In this document: positions 1 through 13,605 of the stretch, piece after piece
Layout: each line of letters starts with the position of its first letter
How positions within the stretch are numbered: position 1 is the first letter of the stretch
NCBI GenBank assembly: GCA_023055505.1
Contig: JALIRH010000062.1
Span: 2,359,115 to 2,423,114 of the forward strand
Direction: 5' to 3'
From: Callipepla californica brunnescens
Lineage: Eukaryota > Chordata > Aves > Galliformes > Odontophoridae
DNA: 64,000 nucleotides
Translations under genes and position numbers: made by a program
The notes under the pieces: model-generated
Seen by the model: only the letters and a program-made list of their open reading frames with translations
What the model was told of the DNA's origin: nothing
Database searches by the model: none

Positions 1-2739
1 AATTCTTCATTGCAAAGTATTAAATAGCTTCTGCTAATACACGAAAGTTTCTTGCTGAGTCTAGAGAGATAAAGACAAAGTATATCCTGATTTGCCTGCT
101 AAACCTCAATTAACCTTCATTATAAATAATTTCTGACTGATAATTTCACAGTTTTTATGTGAACTTTTCATAGACACTGAATTTTAAAATTTTGTACTTG
201 CATATGAATGCCTTGCACCATTTAATCAGGGAATATAGTATAATGTGTTTCGCATGACTAATCCAAACAATATGAATATTCATGGAAATTTCATGTGATT
301 TTCAATATTTAAAGGTTGCTTTTTTTTTTATGTTTAATCTTCTTATATATAATCCAACAGGCAAAGAAGCTCAGCACATATGAAGTCCAAAGGTACATGA
401 ATTATGCATTTTGAATTAGTCATTATACCTAAGTCCATAAATTTGAGCATTAATAATATGTTGTGAACCTCAAAGACCTTCCACTCTATTAAATTCATTC
501 TGAAGTAAATTCATATAAAGCAATTTTTATGTTCTTTCATATTAATTCCAGACTATTTCACTTTTGCTATGATCATCAATTGATACAATGATTACAATGA
601 AGTTGACAGACATGCATAATTTTTCATGTTATGTATTCCATTTACACATGACTCAGACATTCTGAAACAAACAAAAACAATCAACAATAACACCAAAAGC
701 AAACAAAACAACCCACAAATACATTAAAAGAAAGAAAACAACAACAAAAACACAGTGGCCTAGCTCATTCAGGGAGCTAAATCTAGGAAAAGCTTTAATT
801 GTTTGCTTGAAGAAATTCAATCTGTTTTCAACTGGTCACATCACTATGGAGCTAAATAATAAAAGTAAAAAACATTCACGTTTCAGAATTTTTCTCCTTC
901 TGTTAGTTTACAAAACTGCACTCCACTATCAATGTTGCCATTAAATTCACCATTTGTATCTTATATATATTGCAAAGTATTCTGTACAGACCAAATAATA
1001 AGGATGTGCTCAGCATTAGACTATAGTGATTTGAATATCTATAGATATTTTTTTAAATATGTTTGAGTACACTTGGAGTAACAGGGTATATTTTCAAAAG
1101 GTGAAGATTTCAGCTTATCAGTGACATGAGCATAATTATAGACAGTTAACGTTATATGTCATAGGACTATCTAAAAATTAAACCATATATTCAAGCAAAT
1201 GTTAAAGAATAAAAAAAAAAATGAAGATGAAATTCCATTTTAAGTTTCTAATTCTATTTACTCTTCCTAGGTATCAATGCAATTGCATAATCATGTAGTT
1301 AATCCACTCCTCGATCCATTTCTCACTATAGAGAAAACCAGTAACTTGATGAAGAATATAAGAATATTTTGCACACTACTAGTTCAGCCTTGAATATACA
1401 GTAAAGGGGTACTGCTAATTTATTACTGCCAGATAAATCTCAATATTTTCTTAAAAATGTGTCCAGGCACAGGAAAAAAAATGAAATTAAGCTAAACTTT
1501 TGGACATTTCACTCCATCTTATTCAATAAATTTAAATTTTTATTACTATTATTGTTGTTGTTAATTATTATTATTATTTTAAAATATCAGGACAGATCCT
1601 TCCTTTATTTGAAGAGAACAAAATTCTGACTGTGCTTAATCTTTATTCTATGTATCTGCTTTTTTATGAAAAGCAGCTTTTTTCCTTAATTTCCTTAATT
1701 TCCTTAATTTCCTTAATTTGCCAGAAAGACTAATTTCCTCAATGCAGATAAGATATATTTTATTTTATACAAGCAATAATTAAATATTGTAATAAAGTCT
1801 ACCCACAATTAGAAGCTGCAGCTGAATTAAACAGCTGACTGAAATGTATAATGGAAATATGATCAAAACTTTGTTAAACCTTACTTTGGAAATTCAAAGA
1901 AAATTTGAACAGTTTAACTTGAATTCTCCTTTCTGATTCCACACTTCTTCTTTTTCATATTAGAATAAGGCTTCAAAAGGTTTACTTAACACTGAGTTTT
2001 ATCATGGAGTGTCTACATCAAACCATACAAATGGAAACTCGACCCATTTAAGTGACTGATCCATCAGTTTGAAACTGGGGATGCCTAAATTATTTAGAGA
2101 CAAATTTGGATGATATCAGTTCCCAATTGCTCTACATTAATTGTCTAGCAACTGCTTTTTTTTAATTCAGATTTAAATATAAATTCAATACAAAACAACA
2201 CAAGATAATATTCTTTCTTAGTAACTGGAAATCAGCAATACTAGTAATCTGCTACTTATCAAATAGTATCTAAATACTGTGTTCATTTCAGCAGCAAAAT
2301 CTAGGTATCTGATACAATGATAAGAAAAATTATTGTATAAAACATAAATTGAAAGTAATTTATAAATAATTATTATTCTAAGATGAAAATTCCCTATTAT
2401 GTTTGATTTACTGTCAGTTTCGTGGACCTGTGCAAGCAGGTTAAACAAAACAGTCCTGTGCAATGGAGTGAGAACACAGAGTCATTTAACAGACAAAAAT
2501 ATGTGTGAAGGAAAAAATACATTCTAAAGACTAGACATTTGTGAAAAAATTCTGCTTTACTACATAGGAATACATTATATTTGCTCTGATCTCTACCTTT
2601 TTTTTTTCTTCTAATCAAGGCATTAACTGTGGACCCTTTTCTCTCACTGTTAGAAAAATAATCAGATATAAATGCAGAATATTTATGAATTCCAAACAAA
2701 AACAAACAAACGGACAAAAACTAAACTAATATTGATGGA
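1..2739. other. A/T-rich DNA without recognisable gene
   Basis: I see no gene, repeat family or RNA here. Reading frames are short and broken by stops in all six frames. The only ordered structure is a short tandem repeat near 1.7 kb and scattered A-runs, such as the CAA-rich stretch at about 665-755. Confidence 0.6.
1681..1719. repeat. 9-bp tandem repeat, unit TTTCCTTAA
   Basis: Four perfect head-to-tail copies of TTTCCTTAA plus a partial fifth are read directly from the sequence. It is a minisatellite-like array of the kind that varies in length between individuals. Confidence 0.95.
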
Positions 2740-4795
2740 AAAGAGTGCCTACCTACTGCCCCTCCTCCTGTTACACTATCTACAGGCATCCAATTAGACT
2801 CTGTAACACTGACCACTACCTTGAGTGATCTATTCACCTATCCCACACTGCCTAAGCATATCTACATGGATGCTAAGGGAGATGGTACCAAAAGCTCTGC
2901 TAAGTCAAGGTAAACAACATACACTGCTCTCCCCACATCTGCTACACCAGTGATGACATTCTAGAAGGCTGCAGCATTAATGAAACATGAGTTCACCTTG
3001 GTGAATCCATGCTGACTACTCCTGGTAAACCAGAACTAGTTGTTCCATCACCTCTCAAGGAATGAAGGTGAGACTGTCTGGCCTGTGGTTGCCCAGATCT
3101 TCCTTCTTGCCTTTTTTTGAAGACTGGGGTGATGTTAGCTATCCTTCAGTCTTCATGCATCTTTCCCATTCTCCAAGATGATAAGAGAATGGTTTGGCAG
3201 TAATTTCTGTCAGCTTTCTTAGCACTTCTGGGTAAAACCCTTTGGTGCCCATGCATTAGTGGATATTGATATTACTTAAGTGATTTTTAACCAGCTCCTT
3301 CTCAACAAAGTCAAAGTCTTCCTTTCTCCAGACCATCCCTCTTACCTCTGGTATTTCTGACAGGTAGCTTTAGTAGTAAAGACTGAAGCGAAAGGTGTTA
3401 AGTAACTGCATTCTTAGTATCTCCTCTTAACAGGGAACTGGCTTCATTTAGCAGTGGACACAGATTTTTGCTAAGCTTCCCTTTAATATTGACACGCTTA
3501 AGGAAGCCCTTCTTCTCTTTTAACTCCTTAGCAAGCTTTAATTCCAGGAGAGCCATAGCCTTCATTGCATTCTTGCAGTCCTTAACAGCGCTCTTATTTT
3601 ACTTCTAAGTGTTCTGATCCCTCTTCTCATGTTTCATAGATTTTCTTCTTCCCTTTGAGCTTTTCTGTGAACTCCTTGTTCATCCATTCATGCCTCCTGA
3701 CATATTTTTTTCTATTTCTTACTTTTATGAATGCACTTGCAGTTATGGTGCTTTTAAGCACTGAACAACTCTCTTGAGCCTCCTTAGATTCCAGAACTCT
3801 AGGCTATGGCTTACATGCAAGTTGCTTCTTGAAGAGAACAAAATTGGCTCTCCGGAAGACCAGGGTGGTAATTCTACTTATTGCCTTGTTCTCTGCATCT
3901 CAGACTGTCCCCAGCCTTCACATTCCCAAACAGACATTCCTTGAGGTCCAGAAGCACACTTCTTTTTGTCAGCTCCTCCACTCCCTGCACCAGAAAGTTA
4001 TCTGCAAAGCCTTGCAGGAATCTCTTGGGCTGAATGTTCCTGGCGGCATTGCTTATCCAACTCATGTTAGGGTGAACGAATTCTCCCATGAGATTCAGTG
4101 CCTGGAATGATGAGGCTACCACCAGCTGTGTGTAGCAGGCCTCAACAACTTCCTCATCCTGATCTGGTGGTCTGCAATAAATACCCACAGTTATGTCACC
4201 CTAATTTACCTGCCCCTTAATTCTTGCCCACATGCTCTCACTAGTTCATTGTTCATCCTTTTCTGGAGCTCAATACATTCCAGTTGTTTACCCACATATA
4301 GAGCAACTATGTTACTTTGCCTTGCTTGCCCGTCTTTCCCAGAAAAGACATAGCTACCCATGGCATCATTCCAGTCATGTGAGCTGCCCCACCATCTGTG
4401 TTATCACAGCTAAATCATGGTCCTTTGACTGCATACAGATTTTTTTTTCTCTTAATTCCCCATCATGTGTGCATTTATATGATGGCACTTTTGAGTAGAT
4501 AATGGAGCAGACTGTGCAGACACCCCTAGGGCAACTGAAGAGGATTCCCCATAGCTATACACACCAATGAGGCGGCTGGCATTCTGGCTCATCCCAGGGG
4601 GAAAAGTATATTTGTCACTGTTCTAATTTGCCTGGCTTATTCCCATGTCAGCTGCAATGGTGTGAACACTGTCATTTTGAACCCTATTCGCAATGTTATT
4701 CAGTTCAAAGCCCATCCCAGTATGTTAGCGAGTCTGCTATCAAAGACTGCCCTGCCTATTCTGGACAGGTGGATTCCATCTGTCCCTAGAAGGTT
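2740..4795 (-). mobile_element. CR1 LINE fragment, ORF1 tail through endonuclease into RT
   Basis: This is a reverse-oriented CR1 retroposon. Read on the minus strand from 4783, it begins with TDGIHLSRIGRAVFDSRLA, which matches the end of the CR1 ORF1 esterase-like domain including the Asp-x-x-His pair. ORF2 follows: the endonuclease C-terminal part is at about 4188-3874 (YCRPPDQDEE, then LMGEFVHPNMSW). The usual GDFN motif reads GEFV, so two expected active-site residues are changed. The 4.0-2.8 kb part matches the linker and early RT of CR1, with frameshifts and stops. The element lacks its 3' end, which is unusual because CR1 copies are normally cut at the 5' end; a later deletion is the simplest explanation. 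It is dead. Borders are approximate. Confidence 0.85.
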
Positions 4796-7598
4796 ATAAT
4801 CTTAATATAAAGTTCAAATTTCATAAAAGCTAAAACCCTCATGCTAGCACAGCCACATTGTCACAAACTAATATGCACTATAAATCTATTTCTTGCTTCC
4901 CCCTTTCTTCCAACTGGCAAAATTTGGGCACAAATCTTCCTCACTTGTGATCCCAGATATATATTTATTAATGGTAACACAGTACTGTAATTGATTATTC
5001 ATTAAACCCTGTCTTCCTGAGTAGGATTTTGAGATTACCAGTATGATTTCATCTCTGTTAGAAGATTTAAAAAGCCATTATTATTTTACATATGTTTAAC
5101 CTCTATATGACAAATTTAATAAGAATGTTGCAAGCCCAGGATAGATGTATTTTAGACATACTTTGAAATACTAATAATATGGCAAGATGGTAAATTCTGC
5201 TCCAGAAATGTACAGACCTTTAATCAGCATTAAGATTCCTAATTAAATTAGTTATTTTCTTCATCATAAAGGATGAAATAGCCAAGGGGGATAATTAACA
5301 ACAAATCTCAATTGACTGAGTTATCTTATCCCTAAAGCAAGCTTAATGTTACGTTGTAATGTATCTGCTACACAAAAACAAGTATTTTTATGCCTCAGAG
5401 AAACATTACATTGAGTACTGTGGAGTGCTTAACATCTGTTTCACATGAGCTGCACAGCTGGTTAAGTATAAAGACACTATCTTTATCAAAACTCATTAGC
5501 ATGCCAGAATAATTACTTCACTGACAACTTGCTACCATTAAGATAGTATTTTAAATAGGCAATGTCATGCAAATAAATGTGCTGTGTTTGACTGTTTATC
5601 AGCCACTGACAAAATCACGTTTGAAAACAGAACAATAAAACCAGTTAATGCGAAAATACTTCCATCATATCCACAAACTTCAAGTTCACCTTCTCAAGGA
5701 CATCCAGTAAATAAAATAATCTAAACCTTTCCACTCTGCAGATGTCACAGATCTTTAAATTTTATGCTTTTGAAAATTTAAAAGACATTATGTCTTGTGT
5801 GGCACAGGAAACAGTATTTGTAAAATACAGTGACCAAAAATAAAAAATCTGGTTTCGTTTTCCAAAGAAGTCTAGAAGTTAATTTCATTCACAGTATTTC
5901 ATATATATATATATGTAATGCGAGAAATATATATATATTTTTTTTAATCATATGGAATTATCTTGTCCTTCCTCCGTATGAAGTTTATATTGAATTCCCA
6001 TTCTGACTGAAAATCTGCTAATTCTTCACAAATTCTTCTGGTACCTCTGATCTCTCAGTGTGTTCTCACCTCAGGTGTAAATGTCAACATATTGAAAACT
6101 CAGCAACTGAGACTCAGAGAAATACAGTGCAATAATTAAGGTAAAGTACTATAGCCTCACAAAGTTTACCAGGTATCTTGGTGACACTTTGGTACCATGT
6201 ATCAAATAGAAGTCTTAAGATCAGAGAAATCAGCTACAGCTATAATGTCCTTCTGAAGCTCTTCAGTGGCATCTCAACTTGTTTCCATTTTTAAGGAGCC
6301 TGTACTGAGCTTAGCTCTACTCCTCTGAGGACAGTAGGAATTTGTATACTTTTCAGAACTTGCAGGAAGAAAGCAAACAACACAAAGTGTACATAAATAT
6401 TCTTTTCCTTTCTTTGTCAAATATTCTACTTGGCTAATTAGCCTCTCCTGCTTCTCTACTGGGTACAATTTGTGATCTAAAAGGAACTCTTGCTTGTGAC
6501 CAAGTACAAAACTGAACATCAGTCCAAAAATAACTGCAGAAGGACAAAGCCATCTAATAGCACCTAAGAATTTTAAACCTAAAAGGATGATCTGATAGTC
6601 AGAAAGACACTAAACAAAATTGTTAAAAAGCAGAGTTATTTTTAATATTTGAAGAATAATAATGCAATATACAAGAATAAATAGCATCAGAATTATCTTC
6701 TTCTTAGTAAGTCTATATCTAAGTGCTACAGCTCAGCTTCAGGACATCTCAAAAATGGTTCCATATGGCAATTATTTTACAATCAGAGAGATGGAATCTC
6801 AATGAAGAAAAGTGAAAAACTAGCAAAAATTGAACATTCTAGGTAAAAGTAATTTTTATTAAAAAATGCAGAAGGCACTGAGCTTAGAGATCTAAGTATA
6901 GGATCTGAATTCAGCGTGACCTTAATATACTGGATAAAATGACCAAATTCACCAAAGTATCAGTTAACTAAGATAAGAATAAAAAGTGCTACATTTAGAA
7001 ATGAGAAGTAAATGTGACTGAGAGATCAACCATTAAATATAAAAAGCACAGTTGGACGGTAGTGGATCAAAGTCTGAATTCATCACCATTCCAAGGCAGC
7101 AAATGGCATTCTGACAGAGTATTTGAGCAAGTATTTCCAGTGTAGTAGGGAGATAGAAGCTGAGAATAACTATTGAAAGCCATTATGTACTGGAAAAGCA
7201 TCATAAGAATACTTTTCTGTTCTAGTTTTTAAGATTTATTTTTTAAGTTTAAATGGAGCAGAGCTGAGTGCCAAAAGTTACAGCTACTTAGGAAGGAGTT
7301 GATTTTTTGTAATAAAAAAAGTCCGCTAGATACTTCATTGTCTTTCACATAACACAAACTAGTCATGGTCCTACAATATTAAATAAGAAGAAATGGGCTT
7401 TTATTCTCAACAAAATTATTACTCTCTATTAAAACTATTAGTGTTACTTCCTAAAAACAATAAAACATTAAAAATAAATTTAAAAGTTAAAATTAGAAAA
7501 AAAGATGTGTAATACAGCTTTGAACAAGAAAACCAGTACAACTCTACTGCTGTACTTGCTACCCTGTAGAACAGTATATTCTAGCGGACTATTCATCT
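4796..7598. other. Unique A/T-rich DNA, no gene seen
   Basis: No gene or known repeat is visible. The block at about 5390-5640 has more balanced composition and a dense set of short motifs (CAGCTG, ATGCAAAT, TTTATC), giving the look of conserved non-coding DNA, but conservation cannot be judged from one sequence. Two short TA tracts lie near 5.9 kb. Confidence 0.5.
5899..5945. repeat. Two (TA)n tracts
   Basis: Two runs of alternating T and A, separated by about ten bases (GTAATGCGAG), are read directly; the second leads into a T-run. Confidence 0.9.
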
Positions 7599-8108
7599 AC
7601 AGTCATAGAATCCTAAAATCATAAAGTCATAGAATGGCAAGGATTGGAAGTGACCTTAAAGATCATCCAGTTCTAACCAATCTGCTATGTGTAGGGAGAT
7701 GTTACACACTAGATCAGTTTCCCAAGGACCCCATTAAATCTGGCCTTGAATGCCTCCAGAGAAGAGGCATCCACAGCTTCTCTGGGCAACCTGCTCCACT
7801 GTCAAACTATTCCCTGATTAAAAAAAAAATATATCCACTTAACATCTAATCTAAATCTCCCTTATTTTGGTTTAAAACCATTCCTCCTATTCCTGGCACT
7901 ATCAGACCATGTAAAAATTCAGTTTTCCTCCTGTTCATAAGCTCCCCATGGAAGGCCACACTAAGATCTCCCTGAAGCTTTCTCTTTTCCAGGCTGAACA
8001 AACTCAGCTTCTTCAACCTTTCTGGAGTGCTCCAGCCCTCTCATCATTTTCTGGCTCTGCTCTGGATTTCTTTGAACAGCACTTTTGCCTCAACCCCAAT
8101 CCACACGT
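7599..8108 (-). mobile_element. CR1 LINE 3' end
   Basis: This is the 3' terminal part of a CR1 in reverse orientation. The low-coordinate side shows the typical tail read backwards (TCATAGAATGGCAAGGATTG), preceded by irregular repeats of the terminal octamer at 7599-7635. The region continues through the hallmark CR1 segment with the phrase TTTTCCAGGCTGAACAA near 7985, which is the RT C-terminal coding region and 3' UTR. It joins directly to another CR1 segment at 8109. All frames are interrupted. Confidence 0.88.
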
Positions 8109-8910
8109 TCAGGTACGTGAGAGATACGGGAAGACAGACTCAAGGAAAAACTGAGGTAAATAATATACTCTTGGAGTACATCTACCTTCTCCATGCCTTT
8201 ATCCCTAAGGGTTGTTTCTCTGAGGATCTCATCCAATAATTCTTTACATAGTTTCACTTCTCTGAAGTTCAGGATCTTGACTGCTTTTTTTTGCCAGTCT
8301 CATATGCCTGCTGATGACAGACTTGACCATGGAAATGTCATCCTAGCCGAGACTGCCTCCAATTGTAACCTCACTAAAAATCTCTGCATTGGTGATCACC
8401 AGGTTTGGTAATGCTTCATCTTTGGTTTGTGTAATATCTGGACTGATAATGACTCAATTCATTCCAAGAGCGTTCTGTATTTACTACAGACTGCTGTGCT
8501 GTTCTCCTATCACTCACCTGGATGGTTGAAACCCCCCATCAGGATGAGAGGCTGCAAGCACAAGGCTTCTTGTATCTAAAGCAAGAAGACCTCATTAACA
8601 GCCTCCCCTTGCTCAGATCACCTGGAGTAGGTCCTGACGACTTTCATTTGTTGATCTGGTCCCTAATTTTATCCCACAAGCTCTCAGCAGGATTATGGCT
8701 GATTTTTGAAGTCAGCCTTTAGCAATCTGTCTACTTCTTTACATAGAGGTCAGCTCTACCAGCCTCTCCTGACCTGCTTATCTCTCCATAAAAGCTTGTA
8801 TCTGTGAGCTGTGGTATTCCAGTTAGGTCATAGTTTTTTAACTGCACTATGGCTTCCATCTCCTCCCACTAATTTCCCATCTGTATTTGTGTAGAGGTAT
8901 TCATACCTTA
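8109..8910 (-). mobile_element. CR1 LINE internal fragment (endonuclease to early RT)
   Basis: The sequence matches the reverse complement of the CR1 ORF2 endonuclease and linker region: the segment around 8520-8550 corresponds to the part just after the endonuclease GDFN motif, and 8780-8880 to an earlier part of the endonuclease. With the adjoining 3' end at 7599-8108 it probably forms one element that lost its central RT region. An alternative is two independent insertions side by side. It is highly degraded. Confidence 0.7.
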
Positions 8911-10958
8911 GAATCTGTGTTATTTTTATTTATTCTCCAATAAGTCAGAATGGTCATGAAAATAATTTGTTTTTCATTTCCCCCATCACACTTTGCCTCA
9001 GTTAGAAGGTGTTGAAGAACTCTGTCATGAGATTATGCATATGCATACATATTTTACATATAAAATTATCAGTTAATAAATTAGTTTAATGAACTTTTGA
9101 TTTATAAGAAGATATATGTTTAGTTCCAGCTAGTTATTTGAGAAGAGTTTGTGTGCAAGACATGAAAAATCCACTTGGTAATATTTTTCTGAAGTCTTTT
9201 CTTGGCACACAATTGCAGTTAGGGAAAAATCTCCACTTAGCACGGAACCTAATTCAGTCATTGAAATAACACAGGTTTTGCCTTTTCTGTGAAAAGGCAA
9301 ATGTCGCTTCTCAAGAGCTGTGATTCTGAAAACAGAAAGGATCCTGAATAATGATGACAAACTTCATCATTTTCAATTAAGTTTCAGAAGTTGTGAGATC
9401 CTCCAGAAATACTCTCTATCATAAACAGTTCAGAAACATTGAAAGATATACCTCTAGCCTTCAAGATTTATTTGCAATTACATTCTACATTACTTTAGAG
9501 GCAGAAGATGGTAAAAATATTAAAATAAAAATATTATACATGTAAACATATCAGTAACTGCAAACATCTTCTCCTACTCATAAAGTCAAAAATGTAAGTT
9601 AATAGACTATGTCTAAATTATATCCAAATTTGGAAGCTTATTATGCAATATTGCAATACGGTATTATACCATATAATACCCTTCCATCTGGTAAAATGTA
9701 AAAGGGTACTTCTAGTTCACTTGTAGATCGAGGAATACAAAATTCCATGTTATGAACTGAAATTTTCTCCTTGTATTTGTGGTCTTAACTGGTACTAATG
9801 TTGCAAGAAAACTACATAGAATATTGTTAATGATGTTTGCAAATAAGTCAATTCTGTCCTATTCTTCTGCCAGAAACATTTCTACTATATAGTTTACACT
9901 AGAATAATTTTAAAATTGAAAAAAAACCTGGATATATCAGTTATCACATTCTCACATACATTATACACTAGCTCTATTCACTGATCTGTTTTAGAAGCAT
10001 TGTTAAGTTCTTCTCTCCTCTTGTCATGCCAAAAAGAATAAATCTGAATTTCAGTCAGACCACACTCAACTTCTGGAACACTGAAGAAATTTTTCTCAGG
10101 AAGATAAAGTCTCAGAAATTCCAACTTAGAAGTTCACAAATTGCATTATAAGTGTAATGGTGATATGATCAGTAGTATTCAGTCTAAAACACTGGCGTTT
10201 AAGATTAATTCGTATGTTGCACTTTGCAGGCCAGCTCTGAATTAAAGAGATCCATGACAATTTTTTTGGCTGCCTTAATAAAAAGTCATTAAGTGGAATG
10301 CCTAAACTGTCAAATGACTACTAAATAAATAAATAAATGTCTCCATTATGACTACTGCAGATACACTTAAAACAGTTGAGTAAGAAGGGGTACCATCTTC
10401 TGGTTTATGTGAAAGCAGAAAATATTTTCATTGAAAAAATACTGTAATGGACAAGAATATGGTAGCTTACTTTTGTCTATGTCTTTAACTATATAGTAGT
10501 TAAATAAGTAGTAGTTAGAAAATATCAACTACCACTTGGTTACTGGAACTTTGAATCCCAGGAAAAGATATATAACAGACCTGATTTAACCTTACTAGCA
10601 ACAAAAATGTAGTGGGTCGAACTTAAGTATATACCTAAAAAAAAATATATAATCGAATAAATGCTTTCTCAGTTACTCTCACTTGGAACCTTGTGTTCAG
10701 GAGGAAAGAATGTTCCTTTACAATTTGAACTCTTCCTCCCTAAGGACCAACTTCAATATAAGAATCTTATGTCAAAGTACAGTATACAAACAAGCTTTAG
10801 TTAATAAACTACAGTAGTTAATAAATAGGTATGCAGAAAACTTATGAGAAAATAAATTTCCACAATACTTTAACTATACTTCTTTTCAAACTTTTTTCCC
10901 CCAAAAAAATTATAGATTTATCTGGGATGAGAGCAATTCCATGGACATAAAGAAGTGG

Positions 10959-11064
10959 AAAAAAATAACAACAACAACAAAAAAATAAACCAACAAACCA
11001 AACCAAAGCAAAAAAAACAACAGCAACAACAAAAACAAACTGATATATTTATTTATTTATTTTA
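10959..11064. repeat. A-rich low-complexity tract (CAA, AAAC, then ATTT units)
   Basis: The tract is built from short CAA and AAAC units on the plus strand and ends in several ATTT units. No repeat family or target-site duplication is evident beside it, so it is labelled simple sequence only. Confidence 0.9.
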
Positions 11065-11956
11065 AGAAACAATCATGTGACTTAGAATTAAGCTTTTGAT
11101 CATGTGTGAATTTATTATAAGTAATCATTTTACAGTATGAAAATATGTTAGCTGGAAATGCATGTGCAGAAATGTGTTTGGTCAAGTCATAAGAATACAT
11201 CCCCAATTTATAAAAACTTGTTTTAAAAGGGTTCATTAAATATCAGACTGCTGAAAGACTGCTACTAGGGTGGATGGATTTCATACATTATTTCCTCTCA
11301 TTGCTATCTGGCAATTGGTATAAAAACTACCTGAAATACAAAACAGCATCTGATGCAGCTCACATACATCTTGCAGTGTAGTTTAAGAAAGGATGAGACA
11401 CACTGAATACATTAGGTCTCATTATACATTAGATCTTATTATAGAAATATGTAGATCACATATGCTGTGCAGTAGCTATGTAATTTATAAATAATTTCTC
11501 AGTTCTTAAAGGTTTACATTTGTGAGCTGGAATTTTACTGCAAACACTGCTTTATTATTTAAATGTGTTCCTGAATGTCAGAAAACTGAGCCAATTTTTT
11601 AATTAAGTATACTTTCCAACAGTGCTTTTTTTGCACTGTAGTCACTGACACATTAGTTATGATCTTTAGCCTGAGTGGACACATATTTTATGCAACAGAG
11701 AATTCTTCTCCTTACCTTCTTCAAAACTAATGACTATTTATGACCTTTCAGTCCATATCACACATATCACAAAATAACAACAAAGCCTTTATATTTATGT
11801 TGTAATACCTTTTAAGGTTTTTTTAAAAAAAGCCTTTTTAAAGTTGGGGTACATACTGTTGACTTTTTCTGGTACTTTCATATTTAAATTTATCAGCATT
11901 TTTGATGCATGAGGCATAAATGTTTTTTAAAATATTAAAAGGCTCATTCATTAGGT

Positions 11957-11991
11957 GTTTTTTGTTTTGTTTTTGTTTTTGTTTTTTTTTC
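11957..11991. repeat. T-rich tract with TTTTG units
   Basis: Irregular GTTTT and GTTTTT units are read directly on the plus strand, ending in a T-run. Confidence 0.9.
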
Positions 11992-13060
11992 TTAATATAA
12001 TCTACAATATTTTCTCACTCATTTGGCTGTAAACCACTAAGGCAGATTAGATATATATTTTCTTGTGTATGTGATGGAATTTTTTTTTAAAGTTACTGAT
12101 GAGAATCACATACCTAGTAAACAAGTATATGATGTAGAGATAGACAAGTACACTGTTCCTTATTAACTACCTCAGAATACACTATATAGAAAAGAAATTT
12201 TTAATCACTAATCCCTTATGTCACACTTAGTTCCTCCTCTTTCAAAAAATAAAATCAAGTAAGCTCAATTTAGCACTAAATTTAAGTTCACAGAATCTAA
12301 GCTGAAATTTTAGTTTAAATTAAGAGTATACTATTGCATATTTATTTCCAAAACATTAAAGAATCTTCTTGTAAAAAATGAAATATAATGTAGATGGAAA
12401 TAAACAAACAATAATATTATTGCCTACTTGCTGCTTAGCCTTCAGTTGACAAGGAAAAAAAAAAAAGCAATTTCTGGAAATATTCTATGAACACTTGACT
12501 AAAGCAAGAACAATTTATTCTTGAGATTCCTGGATAGCTTGATTACCTTAGAATTATTACAATTGCACCAGATTCTGTTTCTACTGCATACATTTAGGTT
12601 TATCAATATTCCCTCAACTCAGTATTCCAGTATGATATGATAAAATAATAAAGAAGCTGTACTGTATTAAATACTTTGTTGTTCTTGTCCTTGTTGTTCT
12701 TCGCAACTCAATGTCAAGGAGCAAATGCTAAAACTTCATGATGTTCATACCACTAGTCCAGTCTATGGAGCATTAAAATTTATTTTATTCATCTTGTCAT
12801 AACAAAACCCAATCCTTTTTCTCATTTCTAGCAAACTTAAAAAACATCATCAGCAGATGATCTATAAATACATTTTCCATAACATTTTCAGTTTATTTCT
12901 ATCTCATCTGAAGTTCTGTATAGTACAGACATATTCCAAGCATTTATCCTGAGAGGATATACATGTTAAAATCATGACTTTGCAGTGATATAAAACAGAA
13001 ACATTTTCTATGCATTTACTCTTTTCTATATACGTTATCAATTATTAAAAAATAAAATTA

Positions 13061-13085
13061 AAAACAAACAAACAAACAAAAAAAC
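13061..13085. repeat. (AAAC)n microsatellite
   Basis: About four AAAC units flanked by A-runs are read directly. Confidence 0.9.
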
Positions 13086-13605
13086 AGGCAAGAGAAATAA
13101 TTTACAGAAATTAAATCCTGCTTTTCTACAGATTACATTCTCTGTTATATTCTTGGACATCTGCAAAGTAAAAGATTATTGTGATATACTATAAAAATGA
13201 AATTCTGAAATTTCAAAAAGTCAAATGAAGCACTTGTTGACATGGGGATTTTTAAGTTACATTAGATTGGGTCAAATTTGTCCTTACTTACAGTTAACCA
13301 CTCTTGAGTAATTCCATTTGTAGTAAGAGAACTGAATACCATTGCCTAGTTATATAATCAGTGCTTTTAGACTTGATTCTTAATGTATGAAAAGACACTT
13401 CAGAAAAATATTCCATCCATGGATTTGTTCTTCCTGTAACTAAAAATGAGACTGTCTTGGAATAATAAGTTACTTCTATTCATTACAATAACACAAGAAG
13501 TGGAATATAAGGAATATCAGTCTTTTACTCCATATTAAATTAGATACTTTTTATCTTAGAGACCATTCTTCAAAGTTAAATGCAAATAATCTAAGCATTC
13601 TAAGA

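Larger units (their letters stand above)
8911..13605. other. Unique A/T-rich DNA, no gene seen
   Basis: About 4.7 kb without recognisable coding sequence or transposon. It holds several simple-sequence runs: (AAAT)n at 10322-10338, a CAA/AAAC-rich tract at 10959-11064, a TTTTG tract at 11957-11991 and (CAAA)n at 13061-13085. Reading frames are short. Confidence 0.55.
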
